Position numbers and translations under genes: made by a program
Shown here: positions 56,856 to 64,000 of the stretch, one piece after another
How positions within the stretch are numbered: the first letter of the stretch is position 1
How the letters are laid out: every line of letters begins with the position of its first letter
The notes under the pieces: model-generated
The model's input: the letters and a program-made list of their open reading frames with translations, nothing else
What the model was told of the DNA's origin: nothing
Databases searched by the model: none
Assembly: GCA_963793335.1 (NCBI GenBank)
Contig: CAWBZS010000004.1
Coordinates: forward strand, 248,001 to 312,000
Length of the DNA stretch: 64,000 nucleotides
Source of the DNA: Sva-07 sp963793335
GTDB taxonomy: Bacteria; Actinomycetota; Acidimicrobiia; Acidimicrobiales; Ilumatobacteraceae
Direction of reading: 5' to 3'

Positions 56856-58692
56856 GGCACCGGCGCCCGATCTCGGCGCCACCGCCCCGCCATCGCGATG
56901 GAAGCTGCTCGCATCCACGCTGCGTGACCAACGACGCAATCTGATCATCGGCTCGCTGATCGGGCTGTTGTGGATGGTCGGCAAGATCTCGGTGCCGATC
57001 CTGGTGCGCTACAGCATCGACCGGGGCATCGACCAGGGCGAGCTGCTTTGGTTGTGGACCGCGCTCATCGCGGTGGCGGGTGTTCTGGTCGGTCTGTTCA
57101 CGGCGCTTCGGCGGTACTACGCATTCCGAGAGGCACGGTGGACCGAGACCCGCCTGCGCGAGCGCCTGTTCAACCACATCATGTCGCTGCACGTCGGCTA
57201 TCACGACCGCGCCCAGACCGGCCAGCTGATGAGCCGTTCGTCGAGCGACCTGCAACAGATCCAGTCGTTCGTGGTGATGATCCCGATCACGATGTCGAAC
57301 CTCGGCATGATCCTCGCGGCAACGATCATCATGTTCATCACCGATCCCTTGCTGGCACTGGTAGCGCTGGCGCCGCTGCCGCTGGTCAACGTGGCCGGTC
57401 GACGCTTCTCGACGTCGATCCACTCCGCGGTGCTGCAGGTCCAGGCCGAACAGGCCGAACTCGCCACCGTGGTCGAGGAGAGCATCGGTGGCGTACGTGT
57501 GGTGAAGGGCTTCGGAGCGGAAGACGTCCAGTCCAAACGGCTGCGCAAGGAGGCCGACGACATCCGGGGGGTGTCGATCGATGCTGCGCGGATCCGTGCG
57601 AAGTTCCTGCCCGCAATCGAGTTGCTCCCGCAGCTCGGACTGATCGCCGTGCTCGGTCTCGGTGGCCTGCGCGTGATCAGCGGTGAGCTCACGCTGGGCC
57701 AACTCGTGCTGTTCAACTTCTACGTGGCCCTGCTCGTGTCGCCGCTGCGGATGCTCGGCATGACCATCGCCTGGGCGCAACGTGCTGGTGCGGCACTCGA
57801 GCGCGTGAACGAGATCCTCGATGCGGTCCCCGAGGTGATCGACCCGGATCAGCCGCAGCGCCTCCCCGATGCGCAGGATCGGGGCGCGGTGAGCTTCCGT
57901 GCGGTCCGCTTCGGCTATGACCCGGAGGCGCCGGTGCTCGACGACTTCGACCTGGAGTTGGCCGCCGGGGAGTCGGTGGCGCTCGTCGGCGCGACCGGGT
58001 CGGGCAAGTCGACCGTCGCGCGCCTGCTGGTGCGGTTCTACGACGTCGACGCCGGCCGGGTGATGATCGACGGGATCGACGTGCGAGATCTCGAGGTGCT
58101 CGACGTGCGCCGCGCCGTCGGCATCGTGTTCGAGGACACGCTGCTCTTCCACGACAGCGTTGCCGCGAACATCGCCTTCGCCAGGCCCGATGCCGACGTC
58201 GAAACGATCGAGCAGGCTGCTCGCCTTGCTGGCGCACACGATTTCATCATGGGCCTTCCCGAGGCGTACCAGACGATGCTCGGCGAGCGCGGCTACTCGC
58301 TGTCCGGTGGTCAGCGCCAGCGCATCGCGATCGCCAGGGCCATCCTCGCCGACCCGCGTGTCCTCGTGCTCGACGACGCCACCTCGGCAGTCGACCCGTC
58401 GAAGGAGCACGAGATCCGCTCCGCCATGTCCACGGTGATGCACGGTCGCACCACCATCGTGATCGCGCACCGCCCGGGCACGATCGCGCTCGCCGACACC
58501 GTGGTGTTGCTCGACGGGGGCAAGGTCGTCGCATCCGGCAAGCACCAGGAGCTGCTCGACACTGAGCCCCGGTACCGCGAGGTGCTCGCCGCCATGGAAG
58601 CCGCCGACGCCGAGGAACGTGCCGACGTCGCGAGCGGCGCCGCGGCGAATGCGTCGGTCGTGAGTCCGTCGACACCGGTGGGGGGCGACTGA
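56848..58692 (+). CDS. ABC exporter half-transporter 1 (permease-ATPase)
   Basis: A 614-residue type IV ABC exporter subunit. The N-terminal TM domain (NLIIGSLIGLLWMVGKISVP, LIAVAGVLVGLFTALRRYYA and four more helices) is followed from about 380 by the ATPase domain: Walker A LVGATGSGKSTVARLLV, signature LSGGQRQRIAIARAIL, and Walker B VLVLDDATSAVDPSKE. The Walker B is followed by Asp where Glu is usual for hydrolysis (LDDATSAVD), so this site may be degenerate. GTG 56848 overlaps the ArsC gene by 8 nt. The stop overlaps the next gene (TGATG). It forms a heterodimer with the second half-transporter. Confidence 0.88.
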   Translation: MSEAPAPDLGATAPPSRWKLLASTLRDQRRNLIIGSLIGLLWMVGKISVPILVRYSIDRGIDQGELLWLWTALIAVAGVLVGLFTALRRYYAFREARWTETRLRERLFNHIMSLHVGYHDRAQTGQLMSRSSSDLQQIQSFVVMIPITMSNLGMILAATIIMFITDPLLALVALAPLPLVNVAGRRFSTSIHSAVLQVQAEQAELATVVEESIGGVRVVKGFGAEDVQSKRLRKEADDIRGVSIDAARIRAKFLPAIELLPQLGLIAVLGLGGLRVISGELTLGQLVLFNFYVALLVSPLRMLGMTIAWAQRAGAALERVNEILDAVPEVIDPDQPQRLPDAQDRGAVSFRAVRFGYDPEAPVLDDFDLELAAGESVALVGATGSGKSTVARLLVRFYDVDAGRVMIDGIDVRDLEVLDVRRAVGIVFEDTLLFHDSVAANIAFARPDADVETIEQAARLAGAHDFIMGLPEAYQTMLGERGYSLSGGQRQRIAIARAILADPRVLVLDDATSAVDPSKEHEIRSAMSTVMHGRTTIVIAHRPGTIALADTVVLLDGGKVVASGKHQELLDTEPRYREVLAAMEAADAEERADVASGAAANASVVSPSTPVGGD

Positions 58693-60479
58693 TGCGCATG
58701 ATGGGGGCCGTCGACGAGGACGACAAACTCGACGCCGACCAGGCCAAGAAGGTACTCCGACGCGCAGGGCGCATGGCGCTGCCGTTCAAGAAGACCATCG
58801 CCGGAGCCCTGGCATTCACGGCGCTGTCCACGCTCGGGATCGTGCTCGGGCCGGTCATCTTGCGCTGGGGAATCGACTCGGGCATCGAACCTGGCGACGA
58901 GACCGTGCTGCGCAACGCCGTGCTGGTGTTCCTCGGGATCACCGTCATGGCGTACTTTGCCGCCCGTCAGCAGTTCATCCTGATCAACCGAGCGGGCGAG
59001 GGGTTCCTGCGTGCACTGCGCGTGCGCGTGTTCGACCACATCCAGAAGCAGTCGCTCGCGTTCTTCGATCAGAACAAGTCCGGCGTCCTGGTGGCGCGCA
59101 TGACCGCCGACATCGAGTCGATGGGCGAGCTCGTGCAGTGGGGGCTGCTGCAGTTCGTGTCGGCGATCCTGCTCGTGTTCTTCGCGTTGATCCTGTCGTT
59201 CGCGATGTCGTGGCAGCTCACGCTGGTGGGTCTGCTCGTGATGCCGATCATCATCGTTGCGTCGCGCAAGTTCCAGCGCGACTCGAACGCTGCCTACCTC
59301 GATGTTCGAGAACAGATCGGCCAGACACTGTCGAGCCTGCAGGAGGGCATCGCCGGTGTCCGAGTCATCCAGGCCTACGGCCGGGAGCCCGAGCAGCGGC
59401 AGCGCTTCAAGCGGGCCAACCGCGATCTCTACGACTCGCACGTCCACAGCGTCAAGGTGTCCACCTGGTACTTCGGCCTGGTCGAGTCGTCGGGCGTGTG
59501 GGCCACCGCGATCATCGTCGGTGCCGGTGGCTGGCTGTTCACGCGTGGCGAGGTCTCCGTGGGCACGATCATCGCAGTGGTGCTGCTCTTCGCACAGTTG
59601 TTCGAGCCGGTCCAGCAACTCTCGCAGCTCTACAACTCGGTGCAGTCGTCGGCAGCATCGCTGAACAAGCTCTTCGGCATCCTCGACACGGTGCCCGACA
59701 TCGAAGACGGCGAGCGGGAACTGCCTGCCCGCGGCATCTTGGTGGTCGACGAGGTGGGCTTCCGATATCCGCTGACCGAGGCGCCGGTGCTGAGTGACGT
59801 GTCGATCACCGTGGCCGACGGCGAACGGTTGGCGCTGGTCGGGCCGACGGGTGCTGGCAAGTCGACGCTGGCCAAGCTGATGGCGCGACTGTACGACCCG
59901 ACCGCCGGAACAATCTCCTTCGGGGGTGTCGACCTGCGCGATGCCACGATCGCGTCGTTGCGCCAGCGAGTTGTCGTGGTGCCGCAGGAGGGGTTCCTGT
60001 TCGGTGGCACCGTTGCCGACAACGTCCGAATCGCCCGAGCTGCGGCCACCGACGACGACGTGCGCGCAGCCTTCGAGGCCATCGGTGCGCTCGAGCGCTT
60101 CGACGAATTCCCCGACGGCATCCACACCGAGGTGCGCGAGCGCGGATCGCGGTTGTCCGCCGGCGAGCGCCAGTTGGTGTCGCTGGCGCGTGCGGCACTG
60201 GTCGACCCTGCGGTGCTCGTACTCGACGAGGCCACGAGCAACCTCGACCCCGGGACCGAGTTCATCGTCGAGCGCGCACTGGATTCGCTGATGTCGGGTC
60301 GCACCACGATCGTGGTGGCACACCGGCTGTCGACGATCCAGCGCGCCGACCGCATCGGCGTCATCGATGGTGGTCGCCTGGTGGAACTCGGCAATCACGC
60401 CGAGTTGCTCGCAGCAGGTGGCCGGTACGCAGCCCTCGCCGATGCGTGGGCCAAGTCGCAACCCGTTCAGGGTGGTTGA
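58692..60479 (+). CDS. ABC exporter half-transporter 2 (permease-ATPase)
   Basis: A 595-residue partner of the preceding exporter. TM helices lie in the first 320 residues (TIAGALAFTALSTLGIVLGP, AILLVFFALILSFAMSW, GLLVMPIIIVAS). The ATPase domain has Walker A VGPTGAGKSTLAKLMARLYD, the signature SRLSAGERQLVSLARAAL (SAGER in place of SGGQR) and Walker B VLVLDEATSNLDPG with the catalytic Glu. So one complete catalytic site would be made with the partner's signature, as in asymmetric heterodimers. The substrate is unknown; the operon context with an ArsC-family gene suggests redox or metalloid-linked export (inference). The TGA stop is in the palindrome at 60477. Confidence 0.88.
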   Translation: MRMMGAVDEDDKLDADQAKKVLRRAGRMALPFKKTIAGALAFTALSTLGIVLGPVILRWGIDSGIEPGDETVLRNAVLVFLGITVMAYFAARQQFILINRAGEGFLRALRVRVFDHIQKQSLAFFDQNKSGVLVARMTADIESMGELVQWGLLQFVSAILLVFFALILSFAMSWQLTLVGLLVMPIIIVASRKFQRDSNAAYLDVREQIGQTLSSLQEGIAGVRVIQAYGREPEQRQRFKRANRDLYDSHVHSVKVSTWYFGLVESSGVWATAIIVGAGGWLFTRGEVSVGTIIAVVLLFAQLFEPVQQLSQLYNSVQSSAASLNKLFGILDTVPDIEDGERELPARGILVVDEVGFRYPLTEAPVLSDVSITVADGERLALVGPTGAGKSTLAKLMARLYDPTAGTISFGGVDLRDATIASLRQRVVVVPQEGFLFGGTVADNVRIARAAATDDDVRAAFEAIGALERFDEFPDGIHTEVRERGSRLSAGERQLVSLARAALVDPAVLVLDEATSNLDPGTEFIVERALDSLMSGRTTIVVAHRLSTIQRADRIGVIDGGRLVELGNHAELLAAGGRYAALADAWAKSQPVQGG

Positions 60480-60515
60480 TGTCACGCTTGGTGTCTGACA
60501 CCAAGCGTGACATCA
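60477..60515. repeat. GTCWGAC palindrome, type A copy 4
   Basis: Perfect 39-nt inverted repeat with core GGTGTCTGACACC and ends TGATGTCACG/CGTGACATCA. Both flanking converging genes use its terminal triplets as stops: TGA 60477-60479 for the ABC exporter gene and TCA 60513-60515 (TGA on minus) for the YceI gene. Confidence 0.92.
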
Positions 60516-61358
60516 GGCCGGTTCGAAGACGAGGACGAACTCGACCAGGCCGTTGTCCTCGGTGGCGACGACGCCGAACGACGGGTTGTCGATGCCGTAG
60601 TCGGAGAACAGCACCGGGATCGACCCGAGCACACCGATGTTGCCGTTCGCCGTCTGGGCGGTCACGTCGAAGCTGACCGGATTGGTCACGCCCCGCAAGG
60701 TCAGCTCACCAACGGCGGCCGCCGTGATCTGTTCGTCGCCCTCCGGGATCTCGCCGAACTCGATCGGTTCGGTGATCCGGAACTCGGCGGTCGGGAATTC
60801 GGCGGCGTTCATGATCCGGCCGGTGAACTGCCCGTCGCGCCGCGAGTCGTCGCTCGTGATGTTCTCGATCTGCACGACGATGTCGACCACGGTTGCTTGC
60901 GTTCCGTCGATGGTGAGCAGTCCCTCGATCTCGTTGCTGCGCCCGACGGCGGTCGTGTTGACACCGGCGAGCACCTCCTCGACCCGATAGCCGAACTCCG
61001 ATGCCGTCGTCGGAACCCAGTCACCATCGAAGCCGGCCGGTTCGCTCGTCGGCGTGGTGTCGGCAGGTGCGGCCGTCGTGCCGGGAGCCTCACTCCCGGG
61101 CGGCGCGGTCTCGGCAACCTCTGGCTCGGTCGTGGCGACGAGCGCACTCGACAGGTCGGATTCGTCGAGCGCGTCGGGAGCATCGTTGATGAAGTTGGCG
61201 TAGATGAAGATGCCGGCGAAGAGCAGCACGACCGCAGCGACGCCGCCGATCACCACCCACTTGATCCAGCGCTTCGACGACGTGGTCGAACCGGTGGAGC
61301 TGTCGCGTTCGGTGGAGCTGTCGTCGGCTGCTGCGGGTGGCGTCACATCGTCGGTCAC
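60513..61358 (-). CDS. YceI-like membrane-anchored protein
   Basis: A 281-residue protein with an N-terminal cytoplasmic Ser/Asp-rich tail, one TM helix (WVVIGGVAAVVLLFAGIFIY, about 33-53), a Glu/Pro/Thr-rich tether, and from about 105 a YceI-type lipocalin-like beta barrel (SEFGYRVEEVLAGVNTTAVG, DGQFTGRIMNAAEFPTAEFR, AAAVGELTLRGVTNPVSFDV, VLFSDYGIDNPSFGV). YceI proteins bind polyisoprenoids, so lipid binding or transport outside the membrane is expected. GTG 61358 follows CAGACT by 7 nt, the same variant as before the gene at 1295. It converges with the ABC exporter pair. Confidence 0.87.
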   Translation of the reverse strand: MTDDVTPPAAADDSSTERDSSTGSTTSSKRWIKWVVIGGVAAVVLLFAGIFIYANFINDAPDALDESDLSSALVATTEPEVAETAPPGSEAPGTTAAPADTTPTSEPAGFDGDWVPTTASEFGYRVEEVLAGVNTTAVGRSNEIEGLLTIDGTQATVVDIVVQIENITSDDSRRDGQFTGRIMNAAEFPTAEFRITEPIEFGEIPEGDEQITAAAVGELTLRGVTNPVSFDVTAQTANGNIGVLGSIPVLFSDYGIDNPSFGVVATEDNGLVEFVLVFEPA

Positions 61359-61412
61359 GGCGACGAGTCTGACAGACCCGCGGACGATCGGCGGATCGTG
61401 TGGTGTGAACGC

Positions 61413-62213
61413 TCAGAGAATCTGCGAGAGGAACAGCTTCGTGCGCTCCTCGCTGGGGTTCTCGAAGAAGTGCTCGGGTGTCCCCACCTCGACGATCTGA
61501 CCGTCGGCCATGAAGACCACCCGGTCGGCGACTTCGCGGGCGAACCCCATCTCGTGAGTGACGACGATCATCGTCATGCCGGATCGTGCGAGGTCCTTCA
61601 TCGTGTCGAGCACTTCCCCGATCATCTCGGGATCGAGCGCCGACGTCGGCTCGTCGAAGAGCATCACCTTCGGATTCATCGCCAACGCCCGAGCGATCGC
61701 CACACGCTGTTGCTGTCCGCCCGACATCTGGCCCGGGTACTTCGACGCCTGCTCGGGGATCTTGACCATCTCGAGCAGTTCCATGCCGAGTGCCTCGGCC
61801 TTCGCCTTGGGCATCCGACGAACCTTGCGGGGTGCCAACGTGATGTTGTCGAGTACCGTCAGGTGAGGGAACAGATTGAACGACTGGAACACCATGCCCG
61901 TCTCACGGCGGATCTCCTGGATGTTGCGGATGTCGTTGGAGAGCTCGGTGCCGTCGACGACGATGCGTCCCGCGTCGTGTTCCTCCAGGCGATTGATGCA
62001 GCGAATCAACGTCGACTTGCCGGAACCCGACGGGCCGATCACCACGACCACCTCCTGCTTGGCGACCTTCAGGCTGATGTCGGTCAGCGCCTGGAAGCTG
62101 CCGAACAACTTGTCGACGTGATCGATCTCGATCATCGCGTCACCGGCCACCGCCGTGGCGTCGGCGAACACGGCCTCGACCGGTTCTGCGTCGCTCGATG
62201 TTGGTTCGCTCAT
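61413..62213 (-). CDS. Polar amino acid ABC transporter ATPase
   Basis: A 266-residue GlnQ-family ATPase. After an acidic extension (EPTSSDAEPVEAVFADATAV) the domain has Walker A VIGPSGSGKSTLIRCINRLE, the Q-loop GMVFQSFNLFPHLTVLDNIT (the QSFNLFPH is typical of the polar amino acid group), the signature MSGGQQQRVAIARALAMNPK, Walker B VMLFDEPTSALDPEMIGEV and switch His MIVVTHEMGFAREVADRVVF. ATG 62213 overlaps the permease stop (ATGA). It powers uptake of glutamate, glutamine or a related amino acid. Confidence 0.92.
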   Translation of the reverse strand: MSEPTSSDAEPVEAVFADATAVAGDAMIEIDHVDKLFGSFQALTDISLKVAKQEVVVVIGPSGSGKSTLIRCINRLEEHDAGRIVVDGTELSNDIRNIQEIRRETGMVFQSFNLFPHLTVLDNITLAPRKVRRMPKAKAEALGMELLEMVKIPEQASKYPGQMSGGQQQRVAIARALAMNPKVMLFDEPTSALDPEMIGEVLDTMKDLARSGMTMIVVTHEMGFAREVADRVVFMADGQIVEVGTPEHFFENPSEERTKLFLSQIL

Positions 62214-63433
62214 CTGGTTCCGACTCCCAGTCGTTTCTCGAGCCGCTGGCTTTCGCGACTCATGGTGTAGGACACTGCCCAGAACATCAACGCTGCGAAG
62301 GTCAGTGTCTCGGCGATGAGACCCTGGCCTTGGAATTCCGGCTGCGCGGTGATCGCTCCGGAGACCTGCAGGAGCTCGAAGAGCCCCATGGCGATACCGG
62401 CCAGGGTCGTGTCCTTGAACAGGCTGATCAATTGTCCGATTTGCGCAGGGATCACGTTGCGAAGCGCTTGGGGGAGGACGATGTAGCCGGTCTGTCTGAT
62501 CGGCGACAAGCCGACGGCCTTCGCCGCTTCGATCTGACCGCGAGGGATCGACTGCAGCCCGCCCCGGATGATCTCGGCCATGTAGGCGGCCGTGAACAGG
62601 GTGAACACGACGATCGCTCTGGTCGAGGTGGCCGGAGCGAGGCTGTCCGGGACGAAGAAGCCGAGCGCGACGTTGGCGAGCAGCAGCAGCACGAACAGCG
62701 GTGCACCGCGGATCAGTTCGATGTACGTCGTGCAGACGACTCGGACCAGTGGAAGCCCGGACCGCCGCCCCAACGCCAAGAGCACCCCGAGTGGGTAGCA
62801 GAGCACGATCGAGCACGCGGCAAGGAACAGGTTGAGCATGAACCCGCCCCACCCGTCGAACCCGACGGCGCTGACCACGTAGTAGTACATGCCGATCGGG
62901 ATCGCAGCGAACACGACAACGGTGACTGCGGCGGCGAGGGCGTTCATGCGAATGCGCCCGAAGATCGGTCCGATGACGCGCCCGATGATCGCGGCGACTG
63001 CGGCGAGACCGGCCGTGATCCACGGTCCCGAGGTGCCGGCGAGCACGAGCAGGAGGAGGACGACCGCCAGCGGCAGCCAGAGCCGCTCGACCAGGTCCAT
63101 GACCCGGGTTGCGGTGAGCTTCGAGTCAGCGGCGGTCAGCCGTCCGGCACGAACTTGGCGGCCACGTAGGAAGCCTGCGATCAGACCGCCCCATGCGGCG
63201 AGCACGACCAGGGTGACCGCAAGCCGGAGTTCGTGCACCTCCGGGTATCGGCCGATCATCAGGAGCCGGAGGTTGACCTCGATGATCGTCCATCGTCCGG
63301 TGACGAAGATGAAGTTGATCGTCTTGTAGAGCAGCCAGATCGCCAACGCGCCGAAGACGACGGTCAGCACGGCATCGCGTTTGGTGCGGAACAGGTTGTG
63401 GTGGAGCCACGCTGCGATCGGGCCGCGGTTCAT
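62210..63433 (-). CDS. Polar amino acid ABC transporter permease 2
   Basis: A 407-residue permease of the HisM/GltK family. The first 190 residues have additional hydrophobic segments (AVLTVVFGALAIWLLYKTIN, LAVTLVVLAAWGGLIAGFL, LAVVLLLLVLAGTSGPWITA), as in the longer AapM-type permeases. The core has YIELIRGAPLFVLLLLANVA and the EAA loop EAAKAVGLSPIRQTGYIVLP followed by QALRNVIPAQIGQLISLFKD. ATG 63433 overlaps the stop of the first permease (ATGA). It forms the channel with that permease. Confidence 0.9.
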   Translation of the reverse strand: MNRGPIAAWLHHNLFRTKRDAVLTVVFGALAIWLLYKTINFIFVTGRWTIIEVNLRLLMIGRYPEVHELRLAVTLVVLAAWGGLIAGFLRGRQVRAGRLTAADSKLTATRVMDLVERLWLPLAVVLLLLVLAGTSGPWITAGLAAVAAIIGRVIGPIFGRIRMNALAAAVTVVVFAAIPIGMYYYVVSAVGFDGWGGFMLNLFLAACSIVLCYPLGVLLALGRRSGLPLVRVVCTTYIELIRGAPLFVLLLLANVALGFFVPDSLAPATSTRAIVVFTLFTAAYMAEIIRGGLQSIPRGQIEAAKAVGLSPIRQTGYIVLPQALRNVIPAQIGQLISLFKDTTLAGIAMGLFELLQVSGAITAQPEFQGQGLIAETLTFAALMFWAVSYTMSRESQRLEKRLGVGTR

Positions 63434-64000
63434 CGTTCGACCAGCATCATGCGACGGTTGGCGACGTTGACCAGGGCGGACACCACGAGCGAGATGCAGA
63501 TGTACACCGCCATCGTCAGGAAGAACACCGGCACGGCCGGCGAGCCGTTGCCCACGGTGGTCTGGGCGACGAGCGTCAGGTCGTAGTACCCGATCGCCGC
63601 GCCGAGCGAGGAGTTCTTGATCAGGTTGAGGTACTGGTTGCCGATCGGCGGGATGCCGATCCGCATCGCCTGCGGGAGGATGATGTACCACATGCGCTGG
63701 AAGCCGCTCAGCGCAACTGCATCGGCGGCCTCACCCTGCCCGCGCGGCACTGCCTGGATCGATCCTCTGACGATTTCGGCGATGTGGCTGGCGGTGTAGA
63801 TCGTGAGCGCGAGAAACAGTGCGAAGAACGAGGGGTCGATCCGGATACCGCCGGCGGTCGCCCGCCCCTCGACCGCCGGGAGGGTGTACGAGTAGCCGAA
63901 CACCGTCCAGCCGAGCGCGAGCACGATGACGAATGCGCCACCACCCCAGAGCCCGGAGCGAGGGAGTGCGCCGGTGCGATCGGAGACACTGGCTCGCCAC
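63430..64000 (-). CDS. Polar amino acid ABC transporter permease 1 (5' end beyond window)
   Basis: The C-terminal 189 residues of a HisQ/AapQ-type permease. The frame is open to base 64000. Visible parts are GLWGGGAFVIVLALGWTVFG (TM), FFALFLALTIYTASHIAEIV, RGSIQAVPRGQGEAADAVAL with the EAA loop, and QAMRIGIPPIGNQYLNLIKN. It is coupled to the second permease by an ATGA overlap (63430-63433). The substrate-binding protein gene would be expected just outside the window. Confidence 0.88.
   Translation of the reverse strand, partial: WRASVSDRTGALPRSGLWGGGAFVIVLALGWTVFGYSYTLPAVEGRATAGGIRIDPSFFALFLALTIYTASHIAEIVRGSIQAVPRGQGEAADAVALSGFQRMWYIILPQAMRIGIPPIGNQYLNLIKNSSLGAAIGYYDLTLVAQTTVGNGSPAVPVFFLTMAVYICISLVVSALVNVANRRMMLVER

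Noticed and set aside
58311..60485. 724-codon minus-strand frame over the second ABC exporter gene
   Set aside because: Shadow of the exporter codons; no recognisable domain, and the plus strand carries Walker A, signature and Walker B.

Overview
The window is high-GC, densely packed DNA from an actinobacterium, most likely an Ilumatobacter-like member of the Acidimicrobiia. The evidence is the Actinobacteria-restricted families (DUF3039, DUF4031, a 13E12/DUF222-HNH nuclease, a TIGR03252 HhH-GPD protein, imuA'-imuB-dnaE2), the frequent GTG starts, the many ATGA/GTGA gene overlaps, and about twenty start codons that lie 5-9 nt behind a TANNNT -10 box, which is the mark of leaderless transcripts. 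The taxon is inferred from gene content and was not measured. I see no rRNA, tRNA, CRISPR array or insertion sequence.

Layout. 1-5.3 kb: surface polysaccharide genes (GT4, coiled-coil protein plus double GT2, Wzt/Wzm ABC exporter). 5.4-7.4 kb: HhH-GPD protein and a membrane gene broken by frameshifts. 7.4-23 kb: central metabolism, with aceE, a LuxR regulator, RNase HI, an SDR, argJ-marR, a three-gene redox operon, a thioredoxin-like lipoprotein with an in-frame UGA, and an lpd-sucB-lipBA lipoate operon. 23-32.7 kb: a SWIM/DUF5691/MoxR/DUF5682/VWA system split by GNAT, HIT and HNH genes. 32.7-34.1 kb: Nfu_N protein and a B12-binding regulator. 34.2-40.8 kb: SOS mutasome (imuA', imuB, a Nudix gene, dnaE2), with LexA boxes before imuA' and dnaE2. 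40.8-45.7 kb: PhnDCEE-type transporter with an enolase-superfamily enzyme joined in frame to the last permease. 45.8-56.3 kb: nucleotidase pair, thioesterase, MalT/SARP hybrid regulator, Nudix, DUF3039, malic enzyme, MFS, HD protein, DUF4031. 56.5-60.5 kb: an ArsC-family gene with UGA at the catalytic cysteine, overlapping an ABC exporter pair. 60.5-64 kb: YceI-like protein and a polar amino acid ABC transporter cut by the window end.

The most notable result is two unrelated thioredoxin-fold genes (17099-17758 minus; 56472-56855 plus). In each, an in-frame TGA sits exactly where the family has its catalytic cysteine, the domain continues intact to a normal stop, a hairpin fitting the bacterial SECIS model follows the TGA, and a leaderless promoter precedes the start. 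Both are probably selenoproteins. Other points of interest are a LipB-LipA fusion, a family of six GTCWGAC-centred palindromes that carry the stop codons of flanking genes, a second palindrome family with two copies, and several frameshifted genes that may be real decay or assembly indels.
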